Source: Gammaproteobacteria bacterium
Lineage (GTDB): Bacteria > Pseudomonadota > Gammaproteobacteria > GRL18
Direction: 5' to 3'
Length of the DNA stretch: 54,020 bases
Assembly: GCA_016744395.1 (NCBI GenBank)
Contig: JADGEK010000008.1
Coordinates: forward strand, 21,989-76,008
Shown here: piece after piece, positions 20,234 to 30,359 of the stretch
How positions within the stretch are numbered: the first letter of the stretch is position 1
How the letters are laid out: every line of letters begins with the position of its first letter
The notes under the pieces: generated by a model
Told to the model about the DNA's origin: nothing
The model's database searches: none
What the model saw: only the letters and a program-made list of their open reading frames with translations
Made by a program: the position numbers and the translations under genes

Positions 20234-21685
20234 TTATTTTTTTCGGTTGACAGAATGAATTGCTCTGTTGGTAACGGCCAAAGCAGCCTCATGGATGCTT
20301 TCTGAAAGTGAAGGGTGTGCAAAGATAGTTCGGGCAATATCTTCTGAGGTGTTTTCACTTTCCATTGCAATGACAGCCTGGCCAATCAATTCAGATGCCA
20401 TAGGACCGACAATATGGACACCCAGAACACGATCGTTTTGCTCATCAGCCAGTATTTTTACAAAACCTGATGCTTGATTCATGGCTTTTGCCCGGCCATT
20501 AGCGGCAAATGAAAATACGCCTGAACGATAATTAATGCCTGCTTCCTTGAGTTGTTTTTCAGTTTGACCTACCCAGGCAATTTCCGGGTGGGTATAAATA
20601 ACCCAGGGGCAGTTATTATAGTCAATGTGTGGTTTCTGACCGGCAATTCGCTCTGCAACTGCCACACCTTCTTCTGAACCCTTGTGTGCCAGCATGGGTC
20701 CTCTGACGACATCACCAATGGCATAGATGCCTGGGATATTGGTTTCGCAGTTATCATTAACATCAATGCGATTTCTTTCATCCATTGTTAAATTAACATT
20801 ATCTACTGCAATTCCGTCCGTATTGGGTTTACGTCCTACCGAGACAATCAGTCGATCGACGGTCAGTTGTTGTTCACCTTTCTTGTTGGTATATTCCACT
20901 AACAAGTCATTGTCATTGAGTTTTGTCTGAGTGATACGGGAACCCAGTCGAATATCCAGTCCCTGCTTATCCAGTTCTCGTTTTGCTTGCTTGGCCACTT
21001 GTGTATCTGCAGTCGCCAGAAAATCATCCATGGCTTCGAGAATAATCACTTCAGCTCCCAGACGCCTCCAGACACTCCCTAATTCAAGACCGATGACTCC
21101 TGCACCAACAATCCCTAATCGCTTTGGAACACTTTCCCAGTTTAAGGCACCTTCATTATCAACAATACGGTCATCCGTCAGAGGTGCACAGGCTAATTCA
21201 ATGGGTGATGAGCCTGTTGCAATAATAACATTTTCTGCCTGGTACACAGAGACTTTTTTCCCATCCAGCGGCTCAACACTGACTTTTTTATCGTTCAGTA
21301 AAGTACCTTTGCCTTGCAGCCAGGTGATCTTATTGGCTGTGAACAATTGCGCAATGCCTGCGGTGAGTTCAGTCACTATCTTATCTTTGCGCTCAATCAT
21401 TGCTGCAACATTCATTTTTACATTTTTTACGGTTATTCCATGTTCAATGCTGTGCTTGCTTATGTGCTCAAATTGTTCTGAATCTTCTAATAAAGCTTTA
21501 GAAGGAATGCAGCCGACATTCAAGCAGGTTCCACCCAGGGCGGGTTTTCCGTCTTTATTAATCCATTTATCGATACAGGCTGTTTTCATGCCCAGCTGGG
21601 CACAACGTATTGCTGCGACGTAACCAGCGGGGCCCCCGCCGATAACAATGACATCATATTTATCGGCTACTTGTTTGTCAGGCAT
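20234..21685 (-). CDS. lpd: Dihydrolipoamide dehydrogenase (E3)
   Basis: Flavoprotein that reoxidises the lipoyl group of the 2-oxoglutarate dehydrogenase complex. The FAD site is VIVIGGGPAGYVAA. The redox-active disulfide is Cys54/Cys59 in GGTCLNVGCIPSK. The NAD site is GIVGAGVIGLELGSVWRRLG, and the C-terminal His-Glu pair is in HPSLSESIHEA. Length 483 aa. Placement directly after sucB (9 bp) marks it as the E3 for OdhAB; a pyruvate dehydrogenase partner may use another copy elsewhere. A clear AGGAG precedes the start. Confidence 0.96.
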   Translation of the reverse strand: MPDKQVADKYDVIVIGGGPAGYVAAIRCAQLGMKTACIDKWINKDGKPALGGTCLNVGCIPSKALLEDSEQFEHISKHSIEHGITVKNVKMNVAAMIERKDKIVTELTAGIAQLFTANKITWLQGKGTLLNDKKVSVEPLDGKKVSVYQAENVIIATGSSPIELACAPLTDDRIVDNEGALNWESVPKRLGIVGAGVIGLELGSVWRRLGAEVIILEAMDDFLATADTQVAKQAKRELDKQGLDIRLGSRITQTKLNDNDLLVEYTNKKGEQQLTVDRLIVSVGRKPNTDGIAVDNVNLTMDERNRIDVNDNCETNIPGIYAIGDVVRGPMLAHKGSEEGVAVAERIAGQKPHIDYNNCPWVIYTHPEIAWVGQTEKQLKEAGINYRSGVFSFAANGRAKAMNQASGFVKILADEQNDRVLGVHIVGPMASELIGQAVIAMESENTSEDIARTIFAHPSLSESIHEAALAVTNRAIHSVNRKK

Positions 21686-21694
21686 AATTATCTC

Positions 21695-22894
21695 CTATAT
21701 CTCTAATAAAATTCGTTGTGGATTTTCAACCAGTTCCTTAATTGTTTTAAGAAACAGAACGGCACTTTGACCATCGATTATCTGGTGATCATAGGACAGT
21801 GCCAGATACATCATCGGCCTGATAACCATTTCATCATTTTCAACAATGACCCGTTTATTAATACCATGCATACCAAGAATGGCACTTTGTGGAGGATTTA
21901 AAATTGGGGTCGAAAACAAAGAGCCGAATACTCCGCCATTGGTAATAGTAAAAGTGCCACCACTGAGGTCCTCCATACTTAATTTGCCTTCTTTTGCCTT
22001 GAGTGCATAAGCTGCAATATCAGATTCAACCTGAGCCATACTCATATGTTCAGTATTTCGCAAGATAGGGACCACAAGACCACGAGGTGATGAAACAGCA
22101 ATACCAATATCACAATAGCTATGGTAAATAACATCATCCTTATCGATGGATGCATTGACTTCAGGAAAACGTTGCAAGGCAATTGAAGATGCTTTAACAA
22201 ATAATGACATAAAACCAAGACGGGCATTGTGTGTTTTTTCAAACAGCTCCTTGTATTGATTACGCATATCCATCAGCGGCTGCATATTGACTTCATTAAA
22301 TGTGGTCAACATGGCGGTAGATTGAGTGGCTTCACGCAAACGCTCGGCAATGCGTTTACGCAAACGAGTCATAGGTACTCGCTCTTCAATACGACCATCG
22401 CTATTAACATCGTTATTAATAGAGATAGATTCGGTGCTGGTCGATAAACTGGATTGAAGGGCTGATTGAATATCCTCATTCAGAATTCGACCGTTTTTAC
22501 CAGAACCTGTAATATCAGCGGAAGTTAAATTATTTTCTCTTAATTCCTTACGAACCGCTGGACTGGTTTGCGCGTCAACGGGTGTTTTTGTATCTTCAAC
22601 AGAACTTTCTTCAGGCATAGTAGCAGGACCATCTGAATGTTTCTTTTTGCTCACAGTGCTTTCTTCTACATAACCCAGTAACTGTTCACTGATGACTGTT
22701 GCACCATCTGCTTCAACAATGGACTCAAGTACACCAGTGATTGGTGATGGAACTTCAAGTACGACCTTATCGGTTTCAATTTCAACAAGAAGTTCGTCTA
22801 ATGCAATTTCATCTCCTGGTTTTTTTAGCCAACTGATAACCAGTGCATCTGCGACCGATTCCGGAAGAATGGGTGTCTTAATTTCAACTGCCAT
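21695..22894 (-). CDS. sucB: 2-oxoglutarate dehydrogenase E2, dihydrolipoyl succinyltransferase
   Basis: Core subunit of the 2-oxoglutarate dehydrogenase complex. One lipoyl domain (residues 1-75) carries the lipoylated Lys43 in [15 protein letters not shown] peripheral-subunit binding domain (about 105-140, [13 protein letters not shown]...[11 protein letters not shown]) follows, then the catalytic acyltransferase domain with [13 protein letters not shown]. Length 399 aa fits. It is first in the sucB-lpd-sucC-sucD-gltA-acnB operon. Its partner sucA is not adjacent but lies 4.4 kb away beyond icd and mqo, in its own unit. Confidence 0.95.
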   Translation of the reverse strand: MAVEIKTPILPESVADALVISWLKKPGDEIALDELLVEIETDKVVLEVPSPITGVLESIVEADGATVISEQLLGYVEESTVSKKKHSDGPATMPEESSVEDTKTPVDAQTSPAVRKELRENNLTSADITGSGKNGRILNEDIQSALQSSLSTSTESISINNDVNSDGRIEERVPMTRLRKRIAERLREATQSTAMLTTFNEVNMQPLMDMRNQYKELFEKTHNARLGFMSLFVKASSIALQRFPEVNASIDKDDVIYHSYCDIGIAVSSPRGLVVPILRNTEHMSMAQVESDIAAYALKAKEGKLSMEDLSGGTFTITNGGVFGSLFSTPILNPPQSAILGMHGINKRVIVENDEMVIRPMMYLALSYDHQIIDGQSAVLFLKTIKELVENPQRILLEI

Positions 22895-22962
22895 TTAATT
22901 CTCCTATGGACATAAATCCATTTACTAACAACATAATCAATAATGAAATAATCAATATATGC

Positions 22963-22990
22963 AGTATAGAAAAGATTATTAGAATAACAA
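22963..22990 (-). promoter_or_regulatory. Promoter of the sucB-lpd-sucCD-gltA-acnB operon
   Basis: On the minus strand, TTGTTA (22985-22990, 4/6) lies 16 bp before TATACT (22963-22968, 5/6). Transcription would start about 60 nt ahead of the sucB ATG. Gaps of 9-56 bp between the six following genes and no internal terminator support one transcript. Confidence 0.55.
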
Positions 22991-23132
22991 ACAGGGTTTA
23001 TTAATAATGAGTATTTATATTTTGGGTGGTTAGGAATGATCGGTTTATTTATCAGTATAAGTATTATTATATTTATTTTTCTTAATATAGAGAAAGTTAA
23101 TGCTTTGTATTGAACTCTTATATTTAACCGTA

Positions 23133-23170
23133 TTAGTTGCTGAGGGAAATAAATAGTTGTGCTAGATTAT
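23133..23170 (+). promoter_or_regulatory. Promoter-region block of icd, shared with sucA
   Basis: A 38-bp block ending in AGTTGTGCTAGATTAT. The same block occurs on the minus strand upstream of sucA (30322-30359) with 32 of 38 bases identical, including all of the last 16. TGTGC-TAGATT has the look of an extended -10 element (TGn before a 4/6 -10 hexamer at 23163-23168); no good -35 box lies at normal spacing. Transcription would then start near 23176, just before the large palindrome. Confidence 0.6.
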
Positions 23171-23183
23171 TGTTTTGCAACTC

Positions 23184-23220
23184 CCTCTTATTCCCCTTGT
23201 TAAACAAGAGGAATAAGAGG
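23184..23220 (+). promoter_or_regulatory. 37-bp palindrome in the icd leader
   Basis: Outer arms CCTCTTATTCC (23184-23194) and GGAATAAGAGG (23210-23220) pair perfectly. Inner arms CTTGTT and AACAAG continue the stem after a single C/A mismatch around one central A. It ends 20 bp before the icd ATG and just upstream of the AGGAG at 23229-23233. There is no T-run on either side, so it is not an intrinsic terminator. It could be an operator or a 5' mRNA hairpin. Confidence 0.8.
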
Positions 23221-23240
23221 AAACAATCAGGAGTCACCTA

Positions 23241-25472
23241 ATGGTATTTGATTTATCCAAACAAAAAATTATTTATACTTTAACGGACGAAGCACCTGCA
23301 TTAGCAACCTGCTCATTTTTGCCAATTGTCAGGGCTTTCTCCGCCCGTGCTGATGTCCTGATAGAGGCCAAAGATATCTCTCTGGCAGCACGTATTCTTG
23401 CCAGTTTTCCTGAGTACTTATCAATGAGTCAAAAAGTACCAGATGCTTTATCTGAGCTGGGTGAACTGGTTAAAAAAGCAGAGACTAATATTATAAAAAC
23501 ACCCAATATTAGTGCTTCTTTACCACAACTCAAAGCGGCTATTAAGGAGTTGCAATTACAAAACTATAATCTTCCGAACTATCCGGAAATGCCAAAGGAT
23601 GAAGTTGAACAGAGAATAAAAGATCGCTATGACAAGATAAAAGGCAGTGCTGTTAATCCTGTTTTACGTGAAGGAAATTCTGATCGCCGATCACCTGGTG
23701 CGGTAAAACACTACGCACAAAACAATCCTCACTCAATGGGTGAGTGGCAAAGTGACTCAAAAACTCATGTTGCCAGTATGGAGCAGGGTGATTTTTATGG
23801 CAGTGAAAATTCTATGACCCTGGAAAAAACAGGTCAATTTAAAATTGAACTCATTACTGATGCAGGAGAATCTTTATTATTAAAAGATTATTCTCCTTAT
23901 CTGGAGGGTGAAATTATTGATACTGCGGTTATGAGTAAACAGGCTTTACGCCGTTTTTTAAGTGAACAAATTGAAGACGCTAAAGAAAAAAATATCTTGC
24001 TATCAGTTCATCTTAAAGCAACCATGATGAAAGTGTCGGATCCCATAATATTTGGTCATGCTGTGTCAGTTTATTTTCAGGCAGTTTTTAATAAACATCA
24101 TGTTGTTTTTAAACAGCTTGGTATTAGTGCTAATGATGGCTTAGGTGATTTATTAAGCAAGCTTAAAGAGTTACCAGAAGAACAGGAAAAAATCATCAAA
24201 GCTGATATTCAAGCCTGCTATGATTCAAATCCTGAACTGGCAATGGTTAATTCAGAACAAGGTATTACCAACTTGCATATACCCAGTGATGTTATTATTG
24301 ATGCATCAATGCCAGCGGCTATTCGCTCATCGGGAAAAATGTGGGGACGAGACGGCCAGCTGCATGACACCAAGGCTATAATTCCTGATCGTTGTTATGC
24401 AGGCGTTTACCAGGAAACAATTAATTTTTGTAAAGCACAGGGTGCATTTGACCCAACGACAATGGGGAGCGTTCAAAATGTCGGTTTAATGGCACAAAAA
24501 GCAGAAGAATATGGCTCACATGATAAAACTTTTGAAATTTCAACCAGTGGTTTTGTTCGAGTCGTGGATGAAGACAATCATTGTTTATTAGAACAAATAG
24601 TTCAACAAGGAGATATCTGGCGTATGTGTCAGGTTAAAGATGCACCCATTCAAGATTGGGTAAAGTTAGCCGTTAACCGTGCCAGAGAAACACAATTACC
24701 AACAATCTTCTGGTTAGACAGTCAACGGGCTCATGATGCCCAGTTAATCGTTAAAGTCGAACATTATCTCAAGCACTATAATATATCCGAGTTGGATATT
24801 CGTATTATGTCTCCCACAGAGGCAATTTATTTTTCACTGAGTCAGATCAAAGCAGGAAAGGATTGTATTTCAGTAACTGGTAATGTTTTGCGAGATTATT
24901 TAACGGATTTATTTCCAATCCTTGAATTAGGAACCAGTGCTAAAATGCTGTCCATTGTACCGTTAATGAAAGGTGGAGGCTTATTTGAAACGGGAGCGGG
25001 TGGCACCGCACCAAAGCTCGTAGAACAGCTTTTATCAGAAAATCATTTGCGTTGGGATTCATTAGGTGAGTTTCTTGCTCTAAGTGTTTCTCTGGAACAT
25101 GTTGGCAATACTTATGACAATAATAAGGCGTTGATTTTGGCACAAACTCTGGATCAGGCAACATCCAGATTTCTAGAAGAAAATAAATCACCCTTATCTC
25201 AAGTGGGTGAGCTGGATAACAGAGGCAGTCACTTTTATCTGGCTTTATATTGGGCTCAGGAATTAGCAAAACAAGTTGAGGATACCGAGTTACAAACTTA
25301 TTTCAAAGTATTAGCCAATAAATTAGCTGATGAAGAACAAATGATTGTCTCTGAGCTTAACTCCTCACAGGGAGGGGCTGTTGATCTAAGAGGCTATTTT
25401 CATCCTGATAAAAATCTCACAGAACAGATTATGTGTCCTAGTAATACTCTTAATGCTGCGTTGGCACTATGA
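23241..25472 (+). CDS. icd: Isocitrate dehydrogenase, NADP-dependent, monomeric type
   Basis: Oxidises isocitrate to 2-oxoglutarate with NADP. The 743-aa length and the sequence throughout ([92 protein letters not shown]) identify the large monomeric IDH, unrelated in length to the dimeric 45-kDa enzyme. AGGAG precedes the ATG. It is transcribed away from the suc operon, shares a promoter-region block with sucA, and carries a strong hairpin in its leader. An intrinsic terminator follows. Confidence 0.97.
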   Translation: MVFDLSKQKIIYTLTDEAPALATCSFLPIVRAFSARADVLIEAKDISLAARILASFPEYLSMSQKVPDALSELGELVKKAETNIIKTPNISASLPQLKAAIKELQLQNYNLPNYPEMPKDEVEQRIKDRYDKIKGSAVNPVLREGNSDRRSPGAVKHYAQNNPHSMGEWQSDSKTHVASMEQGDFYGSENSMTLEKTGQFKIELITDAGESLLLKDYSPYLEGEIIDTAVMSKQALRRFLSEQIEDAKEKNILLSVHLKATMMKVSDPIIFGHAVSVYFQAVFNKHHVVFKQLGISANDGLGDLLSKLKELPEEQEKIIKADIQACYDSNPELAMVNSEQGITNLHIPSDVIIDASMPAAIRSSGKMWGRDGQLHDTKAIIPDRCYAGVYQETINFCKAQGAFDPTTMGSVQNVGLMAQKAEEYGSHDKTFEISTSGFVRVVDEDNHCLLEQIVQQGDIWRMCQVKDAPIQDWVKLAVNRARETQLPTIFWLDSQRAHDAQLIVKVEHYLKHYNISELDIRIMSPTEAIYFSLSQIKAGKDCISVTGNVLRDYLTDLFPILELGTSAKMLSIVPLMKGGGLFETGAGGTAPKLVEQLLSENHLRWDSLGEFLALSVSLEHVGNTYDNNKALILAQTLDQATSRFLEENKSPLSQVGELDNRGSHFYLALYWAQELAKQVEDTELQTYFKVLANKLADEEQMIVSELNSSQGGAVDLRGYFHPDKNLTEQIMCPSNTLNAALAL

Positions 25473-25553
25473 TTTTTTCCTATTCTAATAGAATGCTATG
25501 CTCTATGAAAAAAGATAATAGTTATTATTAGAAAATTAAAAGCAATCCAAAAG

Positions 25554-25590
25554 TCGCATGATAACTGGTTCTCAAGCGATCTTTTTTTTT
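25554..25590 (+). terminator. Intrinsic terminator after icd
   Basis: An imperfect hairpin, TCGC-a-TGA...TCA-a-GCGA (outer arms 25554-25557 and 25576-25579), is followed by C and nine T. It lies 82 bp after the icd stop and separates icd from mqo. Confidence 0.65.
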
Positions 25591-25687
25591 ATTTTTTATT
25601 TTAGCTATTGAACGACAAATTATTGGATGGAAATATATTCATTATCAACTTACTATCATAGTCATTAGTAGCTGAATGAGAATATTT

Positions 25688-27175
25688 ATGACTTGTGATA
25701 GTACAGATGTTTTGCTGGTTGGCTCGGGTGCGATGAGTTCTACTCTGGGTTCTTTACTGAAACAACTCGATCCATCATTGAATATAATGATGGTGGAAAG
25801 GCTGGATGGGGTTGCACAGGAAAGCACTAACGCATGGATGAATGCTGGAACAGGACATGCGGCTTATTGTGAGTTAAATTATACGCCACAAGTTGATGAT
25901 GGTAGTGTCGAAATAGATAATGCGCTTAGCATTAACTCCAAATTTGAAACAAGTCTACAATTCTGGTCATTTCTGGTTAAACAAAAGTTTTTACCAGCAC
26001 CTGAAAATTTTATTAGTCCAGTACCTCATATTAGTTTTGTCTGGGGTGAAAGAAATGTTGAATTTCTAAAACAACGCTATCAGAAACTCAGTTCAAATCA
26101 CTTGTTTTCTAATATGGAATTTAGTAGTGATCCTGTTGTTTTAAATGACTGGATGCCCCTTATTATGAAAGGGAGAGATCCACAACAAAAAGTGGCAGCA
26201 ACACGTATTAATCATGGTTCAGATATCAACTTCTCGGCACTCAGTCTGGGAATGACACAATATCTGCAAACGCATGATAACTTTAAACTATTATTGGGGC
26301 ATTCAGTAAAAGAATTAAAGCAGGATAATAATGGTCGCTGGGCAGTAAAAATAAAAAATGTCAAAACTGGGCTTTTCTCAGATATCAGTGCCCGGTTTGT
26401 TTTTCTTGGTGCAGGTGGTGCAGCGATAAAATTATTGCAAAAATCAATGATTCCAGAACACAAACTGTATGGTGGATTTCCTGTCAGTGGCCAATGGCTG
26501 GTCTGTAAAAAACCAGAAATTGTTAAACAACATAAAGCAAAAGTGTATGGTAAAGCACCTGTTGGAGCCCCTCCAATGTCTGTCCCACATTTGGATCTGC
26601 GTATTATTGATGGTGAGGAAGCCTTGTTGTTTGGACCTTTTGCAGGTTTTACAACACGTTTTATGAGACAAGGTTCTATCCTTGACTTGTTCTCGACTAT
26701 AACACTTGATAATATCACTTCAATGTTAAAAGTGGGTCTTGATAACCTGGAGCTGGTTCGTTATCTTATCAGTGAAGTGCTGCAAACACGAAAATCCCGC
26801 ATTAATTTATTACGTGATTATTTCCCTGACGTAGATATTGATGACTGGCTTCTGGCGACTGCTGGACAGCGAGTACAGATCATCAAGAAACACCCAGATA
26901 AAATAGGCACCCTCAAGTTTGGAACAGAGGTGGTGACTGCATCTGATCGTAGCTTGGCAACCTTGTTAGGTGCATCTCCTGGAGCATCTGTTTCTGTTGA
27001 TGCCATGTTGCAGGTGATCAGTGAATGTTTTCCTGAACAACTGGCCACAGAGCAATGGCAAACTAAATTGAAACAAATGATACCATCCCATGGTGAATCA
27101 TTAATTGAAAATAAAAAATTATCAAAAGAAATACGTGAAGACACAATATCTACGCTTAAACTTAATGCCATTTAA
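25688..27175 (+). CDS. mqo: Malate:quinone oxidoreductase
   Basis: Membrane-associated FAD enzyme that oxidises malate to oxaloacetate and passes electrons to quinone, in place of or beside NAD-malate dehydrogenase. It has the FAD-binding DVLLVGSGAMSSTLGSLLKQL, then NAWMNAGTGHAAYCELNYTPQ, VFLGAGGAAIKLLQKS, the GFPVSGQWL stretch and LLFGPFAGF, all typical of Mqo. I prefer ATG 25688 because GAGAAT lies just upstream; ATG 25676 would add four residues. No malate dehydrogenase is in the window. It is convergent with sucA. Confidence 0.95.
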   Translation: MTCDSTDVLLVGSGAMSSTLGSLLKQLDPSLNIMMVERLDGVAQESTNAWMNAGTGHAAYCELNYTPQVDDGSVEIDNALSINSKFETSLQFWSFLVKQKFLPAPENFISPVPHISFVWGERNVEFLKQRYQKLSSNHLFSNMEFSSDPVVLNDWMPLIMKGRDPQQKVAATRINHGSDINFSALSLGMTQYLQTHDNFKLLLGHSVKELKQDNNGRWAVKIKNVKTGLFSDISARFVFLGAGGAAIKLLQKSMIPEHKLYGGFPVSGQWLVCKKPEIVKQHKAKVYGKAPVGAPPMSVPHLDLRIIDGEEALLFGPFAGFTTRFMRQGSILDLFSTITLDNITSMLKVGLDNLELVRYLISEVLQTRKSRINLLRDYFPDVDIDDWLLATAGQRVQIIKKHPDKIGTLKFGTEVVTASDRSLATLLGASPGASVSVDAMLQVISECFPEQLATEQWQTKLKQMIPSHGESLIENKKLSKEIREDTISTLKLNAI

Positions 27176-27208
27176 AATTCTGTAAATAATAATCTTCTGT
27201 AAATAGGA

Positions 27209-27243
27209 TAAAAAAAACCCCAAAAAAATAATTTAATGGGGTT
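27209..27243 (-). terminator. Intrinsic terminator of sucA
   Basis: Arms AACCCCA and TGGGGTT (27216-27222, 27237-27243) pair over 7 bp. On the minus strand they are followed by an eight-T run. It lies about 60 bp beyond the sucA stop, so sucA is transcribed alone. Confidence 0.8.
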
Positions 27244-27250
27244 AAGGGAT

Positions 27251-27268
27251 ACCTAAAATATTTTAGGT
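27251..27268. repeat. Perfect 18-bp palindrome between mqo and sucA
   Basis: ACCTAAAAT followed directly by ATTTTAGGT. It sits between the two convergent stop codons, next to the sucA terminator, and may be part of the same transcription-end structure. There is no loop and no T-run on the plus side, so it is not a standard terminator for mqo. Confidence 0.6.
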
Positions 27269-27301
27269 TAAGAGTGATTTGGTGTAAATATATCGCTTAA
27301 T

Positions 27302-30184
27302 TTATAGCCCAAGTGCAGCGCCAATTAATTTTGTTTGTGCATCAATGTGCATTTTATGACTGCCTTCTGCTGGAGCGGCCATTTCAGGTCTGGATGCAAC
27401 AATAAGTGGTAAAGATATTTTATTGCTGATTAATAAGTTTGATATCCTAGGTTGAATGTTTAACCATGCTCCCTGGTTTAATGGTTCTTCCTGACACCAG
27501 ATACATGTTTTAGCATTGCTATAGTGCTTTAGAATTTCTCCCAGAGTTTCATCTGGTAATGGGTATAATTGTTCGACACGGATAAGTGCGACATTTTTTA
27601 AATTTTCTTTCAGACGTTTATCCAGCAATTCATAATAGATTTTGCCACTGCAAAGTACAATTCGTTCGATTTCTTCAGGGGCTAGTGTTTTATCTGTTTC
27701 ATCTATGACCGTTTGAAATCCTGCATCGGTATATTCCTCAATGCTGCTAACGGCAAGAGGATGACGCAACAAGCTTTTAGGTGTCATTACAATCAATGGT
27801 TTGCGATAACGGCGTATCATTTGTCGTCTCAACATATGAAAAACCTGAGCGGGTGTTGTGGGAATACAAACCTGCATATTGTTTTGAGCACAAAGTTGCA
27901 GGTAACGCTCAAGACGTGCTGATGAATGTTCAGGCCCCATACCTTCATAACCATGTGGTAAAAGCATCACAAGGCCACTTAATAAGCCCCATTTTTGTTC
28001 TGCCGAACTGATGAATTGATCAATCACAACCTGAGCGCCATTGGCAAAATCACCGAACTGAGCTTCCCAGATAACCAGTATGTCGGCTTCTGTTGTGGCA
28101 TAACCATACTCAAATGCCAGTACGGCTTCTTCAGATAATAATGAATCAATGACAGTAAATGAAGATTGATCTTCGGTGACATGTTGTAGTGGAATATAAC
28201 TTTCACCTGTTTCCTGATGGTGAAAAACTGCATGGCGATGAAAGAATGTACCACGACCACAATCTTCACCAGAAAGTCGTATAGGAAAACCCTCCTGCAA
28301 TAATGCGGCATAGGCTAGATTCTCACCAAAGCCCCAGTCAGTGGCTAATTCTCCTGCAGCCATTTTTGTCCGTTTGTCAACAATACTGTTAACCCGTGCA
28401 TTCATCTTAAAACCATCAGGAGTGGAGGTCAGCTGCTTGCCAAGGTCAGTGAATCGTTCTTTGGTTATTATAGTATTAGCATGACAGTCCCAACTGGCAT
28501 CTTTAAATCGACTCCAGTTAACTGGAAACTCCTGTTCAAGTGTGGATTTCTCCAATAAGTGGGGGACAGTTGGTACGCCATTATCTAATGATTCACGATA
28601 TTTCTGAATTAAATCCTGTACTTCACCTGGCTGAATAATTCCAGCTTCGATGAGTTGTTGTGCATAACGAGTCTTGGTGGTTTCCAGGGCTTTTATTTTA
28701 TTGTACATGAGCGGCTGTGTCGCGGATGGTTCATCTGCTTCATTATGTCCATGACGACGATAACAGACGAGATCAATAAAGACATCTTTATTAAATTTGT
28801 TACGATAATCGACAGCAATTTTAGTGATATCAATAACGGCTTCTGGTCGGTCACCATTGACATGAAAAACAGGAGCATCCACCATCTTTGCTAAATCGGT
28901 ACAATACTCTGAAGAACGGGTATCACTGATGGTACTGGTGGTGAAACCAATTTGGTTATTAATGACTATGTGTATGGTTCCATGAGTTCTATAGCCGCGT
29001 GTTTGCGACATATTCAGGGTTTCCATGTTCACTCCCTGTCCTGCCAGAGCTGCATCACCGTGTATGACGACTGGAACCACCTGTTTTCCTGGATTTGAAT
29101 GTCGTCGATCCTGTCTGGCTTTCACCGCACCTTCTACAACGGGGCCAACAATTTCAAGATGTGAAGGATTAAAGGCTAATGCAAGATGTACAGGTCCTCC
29201 AGGTGTTGACATATCAGAGGCAAATCCCAGATGATATTTTACGTCTCCAGTACGGCCATTATTATTAAAATTACCTGCAAACTCCTGGAATAAACGCGCA
29301 GGTGATTTACCCATAATATTAATTAAAACATTTAAGCGTCCACGATGCGCCATACCAAGTACTATTTCATTGACGCCCTTGGTTCCAGCATGTTGGATCA
29401 GTGCATCCAGTAAGGGAATAAGACTATCACCACCTTCGAGAGAGAAGCGCTTCTGACCAACATACTTAGTGTGTAGATAGCGTTCAAGACCTTCTGCCGC
29501 AATGAGTTTTTTCAGAATGTTTTTTTTGTCATCGGATGAAAATACAACATGGTGTTTACGGTTTTCAAGACGTTTTTGTAACCAGCGCTTTTCTTCTACA
29601 CTGGATATATACATATATTGAGCGCCAATAACCTCACAATAACTATGCTCAAGTTGTTGGATGATCTTATTCAATGGCATTTCATTTTGAGCAAATAACG
29701 AACCAGTAAAAAATTCTTTAGATAAATCACTTTCTTCCAGATCATGGTATTGAAGTGTTAATTCTTGTATTTCAGATGTACTTGAACTTTTTATACTGAC
29801 TTCATTAAGAGGATTCGTGATGGCTTTTTTATGTCCGGAAAAACGATAGCTATTGATCAATTGTAATACTTTGACTTGTTTTGCATTTTTTATTTCTACC
29901 GAGCACTGCTCGACTTTATTTTCTTGCTGGTGGTAGGGCAATGGCCTGTTTTCCAAGGCCAGTGTTTTAAAGTGAGCTCGAATGTCAGAATGAATGGCTT
30001 CTGCTTTAGAGTCAACTTGACCTAGATTTGCAAAGAATGACTGCCACCTTGAGGGGATTGTTTCAGGTTCTTTTAGATAGCTTTCGTAGAGTGATTCCAG
30101 ATAGACTATATTATTACCATCCAGCAGCGAATCATCATAAATATCATTAGTACTTGAATCTGATTTTGAATTTATTTTATTCAT
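27302..30184 (-). CDS. sucA: 2-oxoglutarate dehydrogenase E1 component
   Basis: Thiamine-diphosphate-dependent decarboxylase of the 2-oxoglutarate dehydrogenase complex (960 aa). The N-terminal E2-binding segment is visible as YLESLYESYLKEPETIPSRWQSFF. Downstream motifs include GMAHRGRLNVLINIMGK, SPGGPVHLALAFNPSHLE-like residues, VIHGDAALAGQG, and the ThDP site region GDRPEAVIDITKIAVDYR. The C-terminal transketolase half contains SGEDCGRGTFFHRHAVFHHQ and PHGYEGMGPEHSSARLER. Usually sucA and sucB are adjacent; here sucA forms its own unit with its own terminator and a promoter block shared with icd. Confidence 0.97.
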   Translation of the reverse strand: MNKINSKSDSSTNDIYDDSLLDGNNIVYLESLYESYLKEPETIPSRWQSFFANLGQVDSKAEAIHSDIRAHFKTLALENRPLPYHQQENKVEQCSVEIKNAKQVKVLQLINSYRFSGHKKAITNPLNEVSIKSSSTSEIQELTLQYHDLEESDLSKEFFTGSLFAQNEMPLNKIIQQLEHSYCEVIGAQYMYISSVEEKRWLQKRLENRKHHVVFSSDDKKNILKKLIAAEGLERYLHTKYVGQKRFSLEGGDSLIPLLDALIQHAGTKGVNEIVLGMAHRGRLNVLINIMGKSPARLFQEFAGNFNNNGRTGDVKYHLGFASDMSTPGGPVHLALAFNPSHLEIVGPVVEGAVKARQDRRHSNPGKQVVPVVIHGDAALAGQGVNMETLNMSQTRGYRTHGTIHIVINNQIGFTTSTISDTRSSEYCTDLAKMVDAPVFHVNGDRPEAVIDITKIAVDYRNKFNKDVFIDLVCYRRHGHNEADEPSATQPLMYNKIKALETTKTRYAQQLIEAGIIQPGEVQDLIQKYRESLDNGVPTVPHLLEKSTLEQEFPVNWSRFKDASWDCHANTIITKERFTDLGKQLTSTPDGFKMNARVNSIVDKRTKMAAGELATDWGFGENLAYAALLQEGFPIRLSGEDCGRGTFFHRHAVFHHQETGESYIPLQHVTEDQSSFTVIDSLLSEEAVLAFEYGYATTEADILVIWEAQFGDFANGAQVVIDQFISSAEQKWGLLSGLVMLLPHGYEGMGPEHSSARLERYLQLCAQNNMQVCIPTTPAQVFHMLRRQMIRRYRKPLIVMTPKSLLRHPLAVSSIEEYTDAGFQTVIDETDKTLAPEEIERIVLCSGKIYYELLDKRLKENLKNVALIRVEQLYPLPDETLGEILKHYSNAKTCIWCQEEPLNQGAWLNIQPRISNLLISNKISLPLIVASRPEMAAPAEGSHKMHIDAQTKLIGAALGL

Positions 30185-30321
30185 CTTGAATCTTCTGAGT
30201 AAAGAGCCTTAATGTCAGTGTCGGTATTAAAAAAGTGTTCATAGAGTATAAAAATCAGGTGTTCTATTAATATACGGAAGTCACATAAAAAATGGATATT
30301 TTTTAGAACAGTAATTTAGTT

Positions 30322-30359
30322 ATAATCTAGCACAACTTTTTACTTGCCTCAGTAATTAT
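30322..30359 (-). promoter_or_regulatory. Promoter-region block of sucA, shared with icd
   Basis: The minus-strand copy of the icd block: CTGAGG and TAAA segments followed by AGTTGTGCTAGATTAT, with a TGTGC-TAGATT extended -10-like core (hexamer 30324-30329). A start near 30316 would leave a leader of about 130 nt before the sucA ATG. The leader itself shows no clear hairpin, unlike icd. Confidence 0.6.

Noticed and set aside
20931..21623. Long (230-codon) plus-strand frame inside lpd.
   Set aside because: Entirely antisense to a well-conserved lpd; composition reflects the reverse complement, and no start signal is present.
22895..23240. Palindrome before icd as a terminator for the region.
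   Set aside because: No T-run follows the stem on either strand and no gene upstream would need it; an operator or leader hairpin fits better.
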